DNA of 15,077 bases from Oscillospiraceae bacterium (GCA_017408725.1 JAFQUA010000072.1:1-15077); one strand, 5' to 3'. Positions 6,402-14,268 are shown, counted from the stretch's first letter. Made by a program: numbers and translations. The notes: generated by a model not told the origin, from the letters alone.

Positions 6402-7877
6402 ATGAAAAAAGCAAGAAATCTGCTGGCATTCGACTTAGGCGCCAGCAACGGCCGTGCCATTCTCGGCCGTTTTGACGGTGAAAAGATCACCATGACTGAG
6501 CTTCACCGGTTTGAAAACAACTACATTGAAATGAACGGTATCTACTACTGGGATACCCCCTACCTTTACAATCAGTTGAAGCAGGGTCTGCTGAAATTCG
6601 TCCAGGGCGACTACGGCGAACTGGATTCCTTCGGCATCGACACCTGGGGTGTGGACTTCGGCCTTCTGGATAAGAACGGCCAGCTCGCCGGTGTGCCCCG
6701 TTCCTACCGTCTGGGTACTCAGGAAGATATCGACGCAGTTAAAGCTGTGATCCCCGCTCAAACCCTTTACGAGCGCTCCGGTATCGACACCACACTGACC
6801 TTCAATACCCTCTATCAGCTCTACCGCCGCAAGCGGGAAAATGACCCCGCTCTGGAAATTGCGGATACCATGCTGCTGACTCCTGACCTGCTGGGCTATT
6901 TCCTCACCGGTGCCAAGGGTACGGAATATACCATCGCCACCACCACCCAGCTCTATAATCCCACCACCCAGGACTGGGATTGGGAGACAATCGACACTCT
7001 GGGTCTGCCCCGCCACATCTTCACCAAGATTGACAAGACCGGTACCATCCGCGGCCAGCTGCGTCCAGAGGTCTGCGAAGAGATCGGCATTAATCCCGCC
7101 GCTTTCGTAGCCGTTGGCAGCCACGACACCGCTTCCGCTGTTGCCGCTATTCCCGGCAAGGGCAGCTTTGCCTTCTGTTCCAGCGGCACATGGAGCCTCT
7201 TTGGCGCAGAAATGGACAAGCCCGATCTTTCCCCTGAGGCCGCAGCCGCCGGTTTCTCTAATGAAGGTACCATTCAGGGCGGTTTCCGTCCCCTGAACAC
7301 CATCATCGGCATGTGGATCATTCAGGAATGCCGCCGCGATTGGCTGAAAAACGGCATCGACATCAGCTGGGACGGTGTTGTGCAGGAAGCCCGCAAGGCC
7401 GAGCCCCTGCGCTCCATTATTAATCCCGACTCCCCCGAATTCTACGCTGGCGGCAATATGGAAAAGAAGATTCAGGACTTCTGCCGCAAGACCGGTCAGC
7501 CCGTTCCCGAAACCATCGGTCAGGTGGCCCGCTGTGTCTATGAGTCTCTGGCACTGAAATACCGCCACGCACTGGAAAGCCTGCAGAAGATGAAGGGTCA
7601 GCGAATTGATTCGCTGAATATTGTGGGCGGCCCCATCAACAACCGGTTTCTGGATCAGCTCATCGCCGATTCTTTGGACCGCGAAGTGGTCACCGGCCCC
7701 GTGGAAGGCGCTGCCATCGGCAATCTGCTGACCCAAGCCATGGCTCTGGGCGACATCAAAGATCTTGACGAGCTGCGTCAGGTCGTCCGTAATTCCGAAG
7801 CCGTTGAGGTTTGGAAGCCCCACCACACCGCCGAATGGGAAAACGCATATCAAAAGTTACTTACTTTCTTAAAATAA
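6402..7877 (+). CDS. Rhamnulokinase-type FGGY carbohydrate kinase
   Basis: ATP-dependent ketose kinase of 491 residues; RhaB-like proteins make L-rhamnulose-1-phosphate. Visible features: FDLGASNGRAI (10-20, first phosphate loop), GIDTWGVDFGLLD (78-90, substrate region), VGSHDTASAVAA (238-249) with Asp242 as probable catalytic base, FCSSGTWSLFGAE (258-270) and a C-terminal VGGPINNRFLDQL (408-420). The last motif usually reads GGG..N in this family; here the third Gly is Pro. Start: ATG 6402 follows AGGAGGTTGTATA; the frame extends further upstream but runs through the terminator. Because the locus carries fucI and no rhamnose isomerase, the real substrate may be L-fuculose or D-ribulose, so I leave the symbol empty. 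First gene of the metabolic operon; the SDR follows 13 bases later, with the ribosome site overlapping this stop codon. Family certain, substrate uncertain. Confidence 0.88.
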   Translation: MKKARNLLAFDLGASNGRAILGRFDGEKITMTELHRFENNYIEMNGIYYWDTPYLYNQLKQGLLKFVQGDYGELDSFGIDTWGVDFGLLDKNGQLAGVPRSYRLGTQEDIDAVKAVIPAQTLYERSGIDTTLTFNTLYQLYRRKRENDPALEIADTMLLTPDLLGYFLTGAKGTEYTIATTTQLYNPTTQDWDWETIDTLGLPRHIFTKIDKTGTIRGQLRPEVCEEIGINPAAFVAVGSHDTASAVAAIPGKGSFAFCSSGTWSLFGAEMDKPDLSPEAAAAGFSNEGTIQGGFRPLNTIIGMWIIQECRRDWLKNGIDISWDGVVQEARKAEPLRSIINPDSPEFYAGGNMEKKIQDFCRKTGQPVPETIGQVARCVYESLALKYRHALESLQKMKGQRIDSLNIVGGPINNRFLDQLIADSLDREVVTGPVEGAAIGNLLTQAMALGDIKDLDELRQVVRNSEAVEVWKPHHTAEWENAYQKLLTFLK

Positions 7878-7890
7878 GGAGATGTTTATC

Positions 7891-8769
7891 ATGAGCGTAG
7901 ATATGACCAAATGGATGCAGATCGCCAAAGAAAACATTCACAACCGCCCCGCAGGTACCGGCCGTCTGGCAGGCAAGATCACCATCGTTACCGGTGCTGC
8001 TCAGGGCTTCGGCAAGGGCATTGCTGAGGAGCTGTACGCAGAGGGTGCCACCATCATCATCGCTGACATGAACCAGCCTCTGGCGGAATCCGTCGCTGCC
8101 GAGATGGGCGATCGGGCTTATGCCATCGCTGTCAATGTTTCTGACGAAGAGAGCGTTGCCAATCTGGTAGCACAAACCGTAGAAAAGTTCGGCGGTCTGG
8201 ATATCATGGTCGCCAACGCCGGTGTTGTCCGCTCCGGCCCCATTGCCGACTTCGAGAAGAAGGATTTCGAGTTCGTTACCGCTATCAACTACACCGGTCT
8301 GTTCCTCACCGCCAAGTATTCCGCCATGATCATGCAGGCACAGCACGAGGCTGACCCAGAGGCTTCCTTCGACATCATCGCCATGTCCTCCAAGTCCGGT
8401 CTGGAAGGCTCCAACAAGAACTTTGCCTACGCAGGCTCCAAGTTCGGTGCCATCGGTCTGGTTCAGAGCTGGGCACTGGAGCTGTGCGCCTACAACATCA
8501 AGGTCAACGCCATCTGCCCCGGCAACTACCTGGATGGTCCCCTGTGGTCCGACCCCGTCCGCGGTCTGTTCGTTCAGTACCTGCAGGCCGGCAAGGTTCC
8601 CGGTGCCAAGACCGTTGAGGATGTCCGCCGCTTCTACGAGGCTAAGGTTCCCATGAACCGTGGCTGCCTGCCCATCGATGTTGCCCGGGCTGTTATGTAC
8701 TGCGTGGAGCAGAAGTATGAGACCGGTCAGGCTATCCCCGTCACCGGCGGTCAGGTCATGCTGAACTAA
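7891..8769 (+). CDS. SDR dehydrogenase resembling sorbitol-6-phosphate 2-dehydrogenase
   Basis: NAD(P)-dependent short-chain dehydrogenase of 292 residues. TGAAQGFGKGI (34-44) is the cofactor glycine motif, Asp59 at the end of the second strand points to NAD(H), NAG lies at 109-111, and the catalytic tetrad is visible as Asn133, Ser167, Tyr180 and Lys184 (YAGSK). The C-terminal part, KVPMNRGC...VTGGQVMLN, resembles SrlD/SorD (D-glucitol-6-phosphate 2-dehydrogenases). The N-terminal 28 residues ahead of the Rossmann fold are an extension over minimal SDRs. Start: ATG 7891 is 9 bases after TAAGGAG; ATG 7882 overlaps that site. Together with the SorE-like gene downstream it could re-oxidise a polyol phosphate to a ketose phosphate. 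A role as lactaldehyde or other dehydrogenase cannot be excluded. Confidence 0.85.
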   Translation: MSVDMTKWMQIAKENIHNRPAGTGRLAGKITIVTGAAQGFGKGIAEELYAEGATIIIADMNQPLAESVAAEMGDRAYAIAVNVSDEESVANLVAQTVEKFGGLDIMVANAGVVRSGPIADFEKKDFEFVTAINYTGLFLTAKYSAMIMQAQHEADPEASFDIIAMSSKSGLEGSNKNFAYAGSKFGAIGLVQSWALELCAYNIKVNAICPGNYLDGPLWSDPVRGLFVQYLQAGKVPGAKTVEDVRRFYEAKVPMNRGCLPIDVARAVMYCVEQKYETGQAIPVTGGQVMLN

Positions 8770-8781
8770 TCAGGTGCTGCC

Positions 8782-9933
8782 ATGATCGATATTGCCATTT
8801 TGAACAAGCTGAATGCCCCTACCCGGGAAGAACGCCTTGCAAACCTTAAAGAGGTTTTGAAGGATACCGTATTCCCGCCCATGGTGCCTCAGTACATCAA
8901 TAACCACATTCACACTACCTACTCTTTCTCTCCCTACTCCCCCACCGCAGCGGTTTACGCCGCCCGTATGGAGGGTCTGTGCACTGCCGGCATCATCGAC
9001 CATGATTCCATTTCAGGTGCGCAGGAGTTTATTGAAGCCGCCAAGCTGGTGGATATTCCCGTTACCATCGGTATGGAAGCCCGTGTCAGCATGGACGGAA
9101 CCCGTCTGGAAGGCCGCCGCACCAACAATCCCGATCAGGTGGGCGTTTCCTACATGACCATACAGTCCGTTCCCCACGACAAGATCGCTGTCCTGACCGA
9201 GTTCTTCAAGCCTTATCAGGCTGCCCGTCACGAACGCAACCGGAAAATGATCGCCAAGATCAATGACTTGGTGGGTGTTTCTCTGGATTATGACCGGGAT
9301 GTACTCCCCCTCTCCGAAGCTGCTGACAACGGCGGCGTTACCGAGCGGCATTTGATGTACGCTCTGGCCATTGAACTGGTCAAGCAGGTTGGCAAGGGTC
9401 AAAGCATGATCGACAAGCTGACTTCTGTGGGCATGACCCTTTCCGAAAAGCAGAAGACCATGCTTCTGGACACCGAATACCCGTTCTACGAGTACGATGT
9501 GCTGGGTATGCTGAAGGGTACCTTCGTTCCCAAGATCTTCATTGATGCCACAGATGAATGCCCCAAGCTGAAGGATATGGTCAAGCTTTGCAGCGATGTG
9601 GATGCTTACCTTTGCTATGCATACCTCGGCGATGTGGGTGACAGCGTCACCGGCGACAAGAAGGCCCAGAAGTTTGAGGACGATTACCTCGACGATGTAT
9701 TTGAGTGCCTGAAGGAAGAAGGCGTCAAAGCCGTCACCTATATGCCCACCCGAAACACCCCGGCACAGCTTACCCGCCTCAGAAAACTTTGCGACGATTA
9801 CGGTATGTTCCAGATCTCCGGTGAGGATATCAATTCTCCCCGGCAGAGCTTTGTCATCAAGGCCATGGAGAATCCCTTGTTCCAGAACCTAATCGACGCC
9901 ACCTGGAAGCTCATTGAGCATGAAAGTAAATAA
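8782..9933 (+). CDS. PHP-domain protein, putative metal-dependent phosphoesterase of unknown role
   Basis: 383 residues. The PHP metal site is recognisable: INNHIHTTYSFSPYSP (H42, H44), IIDHDSISG (D73, H74) and IGMEA (E99). The expected C-terminal Asp-x-His is replaced by GEDINSPRQSF (D349, I350, N351), and a long segment of about 240 residues separates E99 from it, so this is a divergent PHP subgroup. No signal peptide or membrane segment; cytoplasmic. Starts 12 bases after the SDR stop with only a weak AGGTG site, suggesting translational coupling. PHP proteins hydrolyse phosphoesters (histidinol-phosphate phosphatase, nucleases, 3',5'-bisphosphate phosphatases). Placed between two polyol-phosphate-type dehydrogenases, it may act on a sugar or polyol phosphate, but that is inference. 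Domain call is firm; function unknown. Confidence 0.85.
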   Translation: MIDIAILNKLNAPTREERLANLKEVLKDTVFPPMVPQYINNHIHTTYSFSPYSPTAAVYAARMEGLCTAGIIDHDSISGAQEFIEAAKLVDIPVTIGMEARVSMDGTRLEGRRTNNPDQVGVSYMTIQSVPHDKIAVLTEFFKPYQAARHERNRKMIAKINDLVGVSLDYDRDVLPLSEAADNGGVTERHLMYALAIELVKQVGKGQSMIDKLTSVGMTLSEKQKTMLLDTEYPFYEYDVLGMLKGTFVPKIFIDATDECPKLKDMVKLCSDVDAYLCYAYLGDVGDSVTGDKKAQKFEDDYLDDVFECLKEEGVKAVTYMPTRNTPAQLTRLRKLCDDYGMFQISGEDINSPRQSFVIKAMENPLFQNLIDATWKLIEHESK

Positions 9934-9956
9934 CTTCGAAATAGGAGGATAATTAT

Positions 9957-11216
9957 ATGAACACCAAAGCAGTACGTATTCACGGCAAAATGGATCTGCG
10001 TCTGGATGACGTGACCCTGCCCGAAGTTGGCCCCGACGATGTCCGCATCCGCGTAGTTTCCGACAGTCTCTGCATGTCCAGTTACAAAGCCGCTATCGAA
10101 GGCGGCGAGCACAAGCGCGTTCCCGACCGCTGCGACCTGACTCCTACCATTGTGGGTCACGAATTCTGCGGTGACATCGTAGAAGTCGGCGAAAACTGGA
10201 AGCACAAGTACAATGTAGGTGATAAGTTCGTCATTCAGCCCGCTCACTTCCACAAGGGCAGCCAGATGGCTCCCGGCTATTCCTACCAGTTCTGTGGCGG
10301 CGATGCCCAGTACGGCAATGTGCCCATCGAGACTCTGCTGGAAAACTGCCTGCTGCCCTACAATTCCGACACTTACTACTATGGCTCTCTGGCTGAGCCT
10401 CTGAGCTGCGTCATTGGCACTTTCCATGCCATGTACCATACCAAGGCCGGTTCTTATGTCCATGAAATGGGCATTAAGGAAGGCGGCAAAATGGCTCTGC
10501 TGGCTTCCGTCGGCCCTATGGGTCTGGCTGCCATTGACTACGCCATCCACTGCGACCGCCGTCCCAGCCTGCTGGTCGTCACCGATATCGACGAAGCAAG
10601 ACTGGAGCGCGCTGCTTCCATCTACACCGTGGAAGAAGCTGCCAAGTACGGCATTGAGCTGCACTATGTCAACACCCGCATGGAGAATGCCACCGAGTAC
10701 CTCCGGGAGCTGACCGGCGGCACCGGCTACGACGATGTGGTCTGCTTCGCCCCTGTTAAGCCCGTTATCGAACAGGCTGATGACATTCTGGGCTTCGACG
10801 GCTGCCTGAATTTCTTCGCAGGTCCCACCGACTCCAAGTTCAAGGCTCCCTTCAACTGGTACAATGTCCACTACCTGTACACTCACGTGGTTGGCACCTC
10901 CGGCGGCAACACCAACGATATGCAGGAAGCCATCGAGATGATGAATGAAGGCCGACTGAATCCTTCCGCTCTGGTCACTCACATCGGCGGTCTGAACGCC
11001 GTTATCGACACCACTCTGAACCTGCCCAAGATCCCCGGCGGTAAGAAGCTGATCTATACTCAGATTGACCTGCCTCTGGCTGCAATCTCCGACTTTGAGG
11101 AGCTGGGCAAGACCGATCCTCTGTTCGCTGAGCTGGACAGACTCTGCAAGGCAAACAACGGCCTGTGGAACCCCGAAGCAGAAAAGTATCTGCTGGCCAA
11201 CGCCAAGGCTATCTAA
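9957..11216 (+). CDS. Zinc alcohol dehydrogenase resembling L-sorbose-1-phosphate reductase
   Basis: Medium-chain dehydrogenase/reductase of 419 residues. Catalytic zinc ligands are visible as Cys39 (SDSLCMSSYK) and His68-Glu69 in GHEFCGDIVEVG, and Glu147 in LAEPLSCVIG corresponds to the Glu found in polyol dehydrogenases. The four-cysteine structural zinc lobe of classical alcohol dehydrogenases is absent. The Rossmann motif is ASVGPMG (183-189), with Asp210 (VVTDID) favouring NAD(H). The overall look and length fit SorE, which reduces L-sorbose-1-phosphate to D-glucitol-6-phosphate. Strong ATAGGAGGATAATTAT ribosome site, 23 bases after the PHP gene; last gene before a terminator. With the SorD-like SDR in the same operon, it suggests reduction of a ketose-1-phosphate made by a neighbouring kinase. 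The exact substrate is unproven; other polyol (phosphate) dehydrogenase roles are possible. Confidence 0.85.
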   Translation: MNTKAVRIHGKMDLRLDDVTLPEVGPDDVRIRVVSDSLCMSSYKAAIEGGEHKRVPDRCDLTPTIVGHEFCGDIVEVGENWKHKYNVGDKFVIQPAHFHKGSQMAPGYSYQFCGGDAQYGNVPIETLLENCLLPYNSDTYYYGSLAEPLSCVIGTFHAMYHTKAGSYVHEMGIKEGGKMALLASVGPMGLAAIDYAIHCDRRPSLLVVTDIDEARLERAASIYTVEEAAKYGIELHYVNTRMENATEYLRELTGGTGYDDVVCFAPVKPVIEQADDILGFDGCLNFFAGPTDSKFKAPFNWYNVHYLYTHVVGTSGGNTNDMQEAIEMMNEGRLNPSALVTHIGGLNAVIDTTLNLPKIPGGKKLIYTQIDLPLAAISDFEELGKTDPLFAELDRLCKANNGLWNPEAEKYLLANAKAI

Positions 11217-11220
11217 ATTC

Positions 11221-11246
11221 AAAAGCCTCCCGCAAGGGAGGCTTTT
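11221..11246 (+). terminator. Intrinsic terminator or attenuator with GCAA loop
   Basis: A perfect 11-bp stem AAAAGCCTCCC / GGGAGGCTTTT with a GNRA (GCAA) tetraloop begins 5 bases after the dehydrogenase stop codon. The T-run is only four bases before CC, and the next gene's AAAGGAG starts 4 bases later, so partial read-through into the second kinase is likely. Confidence 0.88.
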
Positions 11247-11263
11247 CCTAAAGGAGAACGCAT

Positions 11264-12835
11264 ATGGATCTTCAAAAAGCCGTATTGGGCATTGAACTGG
11301 GCTCTACCCGAATCAAAGCTGTTTTGATCGATGAAAACCATCTTCCCATTGCCACCGGAAGCTATTCCTGGAAAAACGATCTGGTGGATGGTGTCTGGAC
11401 ATACCCTCTGGAAAAGGCGGTGGCCGGTGTCCGCACCTGCTACAGTGAACTGCACAAGGATGTGCAGACCAAGTTCGGTCAGACCTTGACCCGTGTTGCC
11501 GCCATTGGCATTTCCGGCATGATGCACGGATACCTTGTCTTTGACAGAGATGGTAACCAGCTTGCCCCCTTCCGCACCTGGCGCAATACCATCACCGGTC
11601 CTGCCGCTGCGGAGCTGATGGAGCTGTTCCAATTCAACATTCCCCAGCGTTGGAGCATCGCCCATCTGTACCAGGCAATCTTGAATAAAGAATCCCATGT
11701 AAAGAATATTGCCCGGCTAACTACCCTCAGCGGCTATATCCACAGCCTGTTGACTGGAGAAAATGTCATGGGCGTGGGTGAAGTTTCCGGCATGTTCCCC
11801 TACGATGATGAAACCGGCGATTTTGACGCAGTCCGTATAGAGCAGTTCGACGCGCTGGTAGCCCCCTACGGCTTCTCCTGGAAGCTGCGGGACATTCTTC
11901 CCACCGTCAAGCGTGCCGGCGAGCCCGCAGGCTTCCTTACAAAAGCCGGTGCCGCCCTGCTGGACGAAACCGGTGCACTGGAAGCCGGTATCCCCTTCTG
12001 TCCCCCCGAAGGCGACGCAGGCACCGGCATGGTGGCTACGGGCGCCGTTCTGCCCCGTACCGGCAGCATTTCCGCAGGCACCTCTGCTTTCTCTTTGCAG
12101 GTTCTGGAACGTCCGCTGATGAAATATTATCCGGAGATCGACGTTGTGGCCACTCCCTCCGGAAAAACTGTTGCCATGGCCCACACCAACACCTGCACTT
12201 CCGAGATTGACGCATGGGTGAATCTGATTGCCGATGCGATGCGTACCATGGGCTGGAATGTGGATATGAATGAGCTGTACCCCACCTTGTTCCGCAAGGC
12301 ACTGGAGGGTGACACCGACTGCAGCGGCATCATTGCTTTCAATTATTTCGCAGGCGAACCTCTGACCGCCACAGAAACCGGACGTCCCATGCTGGTACGT
12401 CTGCCGGACAGCAAGATGACCATCGCCAATTTCATGCGCTCCCAGCTGTACGGTGCCATCGCAACACTGAAGATCGGCATGGATATGCTGGCTAGGGAGG
12501 AACAGGTGGAATCAGACAAGCTGCTGGGTCACGGCGGCTTCTTCAAGACCCCCGGTGTGGGTCAGCAGATCATGGCAGACGCGCTGAATGTGCCCATTAC
12601 AACCATGGAAACCGCCGGCGAGGGCGGTCCCTGGGGTATGGCGCTGCTGGCAGCTTATATGCTGCGTAAAGCAGAGGGCGAAACCATGGAGAATTATCTG
12701 GCAAACCGTGTGTTCAGCACTGCCAAGAGCAGCCGCCTGCAGCCCGATCCTGCCGGTGTCGCAGGATTCCAAGCGTATCTTGACCGCTATATGGCCTGCC
12801 TGCCGGTACAGAACGCCGCAGCTGCACTAAAATGA
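11264..12835 (+). CDS. FGGY-family carbohydrate kinase, second type
   Basis: Probable cytoplasmic sugar kinase, 523 residues, clearly different from the rhamnulokinase-type protein upstream. N-terminal LGIELGSTRIKAVLID (8-23) is the first phosphate loop, with Glu11 where most FGGY kinases have Asp; ISGMMHGYLVF lies near 83-93; EGDAGTGMVATG (249-260) contains Asp251 as the probable catalytic base; GSISAGTSAFSLQV (267-280) is the second phosphate region; LLGHGGFFKTPGVGQQI (420-436) is the C-terminal adenosine region. Closest by eye to xylulokinase/ribulokinase-like FGGY proteins. AAAGGAG lies 7 bases before ATG 11264. It starts 17 bases after a terminator with no room for a promoter between, so expression depends on read-through or a promoter inside the upstream gene. 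Substrate not assignable; D-xylulose, D- or L-ribulose or a pentitol are candidates. It ends at its own terminator. Confidence 0.87.
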   Translation: MDLQKAVLGIELGSTRIKAVLIDENHLPIATGSYSWKNDLVDGVWTYPLEKAVAGVRTCYSELHKDVQTKFGQTLTRVAAIGISGMMHGYLVFDRDGNQLAPFRTWRNTITGPAAAELMELFQFNIPQRWSIAHLYQAILNKESHVKNIARLTTLSGYIHSLLTGENVMGVGEVSGMFPYDDETGDFDAVRIEQFDALVAPYGFSWKLRDILPTVKRAGEPAGFLTKAGAALLDETGALEAGIPFCPPEGDAGTGMVATGAVLPRTGSISAGTSAFSLQVLERPLMKYYPEIDVVATPSGKTVAMAHTNTCTSEIDAWVNLIADAMRTMGWNVDMNELYPTLFRKALEGDTDCSGIIAFNYFAGEPLTATETGRPMLVRLPDSKMTIANFMRSQLYGAIATLKIGMDMLAREEQVESDKLLGHGGFFKTPGVGQQIMADALNVPITTMETAGEGGPWGMALLAAYMLRKAEGETMENYLANRVFSTAKSSRLQPDPAGVAGFQAYLDRYMACLPVQNAAAALK

Positions 12836-12838
12836 TGT

Positions 12839-12868
12839 AAAGCACCCGGTTCAAACCGGGTGCTTTTT
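12839..12868 (+). terminator. Intrinsic terminator after the second kinase
   Basis: AGCACCCGGT (12841-12850) pairs with ACCGGGTGCT (12855-12864) around a TCAA loop, extended by AA/TT, with a TTTTT run. It starts 3 bases after the kinase stop. Its A-rich left flank could also let it slow transcripts arriving from the convergent gene on the other strand. Confidence 0.92.
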
Positions 12869-12927
12869 GCTTATTATGCGAATCTCTAAATAATCCGGAT
12901 GACCGGTATTGCGCTGAGGGATTCCAT

Positions 12928-14247
12928 TTATGATTGCAGCAGTTCGTCCAGAATTCCCAGATCCCAGGCAAGTCTGGACAGTACATATTTATCCCGAATA
13001 TCCTTGGTGGCCCGGAAGATCACATCCAACATTTCGTCTGCCGTTCCGATCTCGCCCAAAGTTTTTGGCATTTCCATTCTATCAAGCAGCCCTTCCAGCT
13101 GTGCAAATGCCGGTAGCTCCTCATCCATGATCTTTAAAAGCGCATCCCAGTTCTGCAGAATGAGCTCCAGCCGTTTTTTGTGGGCTTCCGGATCATACTT
13201 CCCCTCTTTGGCCTCCAGTGCGATCATGCTTTCCGCGCCCTTGCCCAAAAGATGCCGAAGCTCTGCGCTCCAACGATCATAATCAAACTTCCGAACGGAT
13301 ACCAATGCTTTTTCCCGATCCGGCATGACCGCTTTCAGCTTCTCATACAGTCCCACCGCAATTCGTGTGCCTACCGCACACTGGATGCCATGAAGCTCCA
13401 CGGTTGTACCAAATTCCGCCCCTCGCATGTCCAGTACATGGGATATGTAATGCTCCACACCGGAAGCAGGCCGGGAAAGGCCGGCATAATTCATGGCAAC
13501 GCCGCCGATGACTAAGCCTTCAAATACCGCTTGCACCGCGGCTTCCTCCCGCCGGAGCAAGCCTTCCGCATTGTCCACACACCGCTCCACTGCGCCGCGG
13601 ATCAAATCGGCAATTTCCTCGCAGTAATACTCCCCGGCAATGATCTTGGCGATTCGCCACTCGCAGATGCTGACATATTTCGCAAGCATATCCCCAAGTC
13701 CCGCTTTCATCATCTTCAGCGGCGCATTCCGTAAAATATCCGTATCGCCGATGATCACATCCGCCCCACGGCTGGGCAGGGATATCTTCAAACTGTCCCG
13801 AGTCATGGAAGAGGTGGCAGAAGCATATCCATCCATAGAAGGCGCTGTTCCTACGATGATGTAGGGCTTTTGGGACACCGCGCTTAGAATTTTGCCAATG
13901 TCATTGATCACGCCGGAACCTACCGCGATGACAAGATCGCAGCTTGCGTCGTAATGCATCACCGCAGAGCCTACACTTCTTTCGTCCGGTTCCAGAGCTT
14001 TCTCCGGAAAGCTGTAGGTTACATAGGAAATGCCGCTGTCTGCCAAAATACCGCAAACCCGCTCTCCAGCCGCAGCAAATGTATTTTTATCTGACAAAAC
14101 GAACACTTTTTTCCCGCCGAATTCCGCTACGAATTCCGGGATCTTCTTGATCACGCCGCTGCCCGTAACGATCTTTGCGTCAAAGCTGTGGATCTTTCCG
14201 CAACTACAGAGCCTGCCGTTCATGGCATTCAGCTGTTCCATACTCAT
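12928..14247 (-). CDS. AraM-type sn-glycerol-1-phosphate dehydrogenase family protein
   Basis: Metal-dependent NAD(P) dehydrogenase of 439 residues in the Fe-ADH_2 group. Known relatives reduce dihydroxyacetone phosphate to sn-glycerol-1-phosphate (Bacillus AraM, archaeal G1PDH). Visible: AVGSGVINDIGK (108-119, nucleotide binding), GTAPSMDGYAS (133-143), GLGDMLAKY (183-191) with metal ligand Asp186, GVEHYISH (263-270) with His266, and VELHGIQ with His286. The N-terminus carries a CSCGKIH motif (Cys14, Cys16, His20) of a type I recall from clostridial relatives. I chose ATG 14247, 10 bases after AGGAG (14262-14258); in-frame ATGs at 14277 and 14241 are alternatives. Convergent with the sugar operon, so not part of it. 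AraM relatives often sit in arabinose loci, so it may act on a sugar-derived phosphate here. Family firm, stereochemistry and role inferred. Confidence 0.88.
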   Translation of the reverse strand: MSMEQLNAMNGRLCSCGKIHSFDAKIVTGSGVIKKIPEFVAEFGGKKVFVLSDKNTFAAAGERVCGILADSGISYVTYSFPEKALEPDERSVGSAVMHYDASCDLVIAVGSGVINDIGKILSAVSQKPYIIVGTAPSMDGYASATSSMTRDSLKISLPSRGADVIIGDTDILRNAPLKMMKAGLGDMLAKYVSICEWRIAKIIAGEYYCEEIADLIRGAVERCVDNAEGLLRREEAAVQAVFEGLVIGGVAMNYAGLSRPASGVEHYISHVLDMRGAEFGTTVELHGIQCAVGTRIAVGLYEKLKAVMPDREKALVSVRKFDYDRWSAELRHLLGKGAESMIALEAKEGKYDPEAHKKRLELILQNWDALLKIMDEELPAFAQLEGLLDRMEMPKTLGEIGTADEMLDVIFRATKDIRDKYVLSRLAWDLGILDELLQS

Positions 14248-14268
14248 ATTCCTCACACTCCTAAGGGA

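Noticed and set aside
6375..6403. TTGAAC, 17 bases, TATAAT promoter-like pair
   Set aside because: The -10 overlaps the kinase start codon, so a transcript from it would lack the ribosome site and start. Probably chance.
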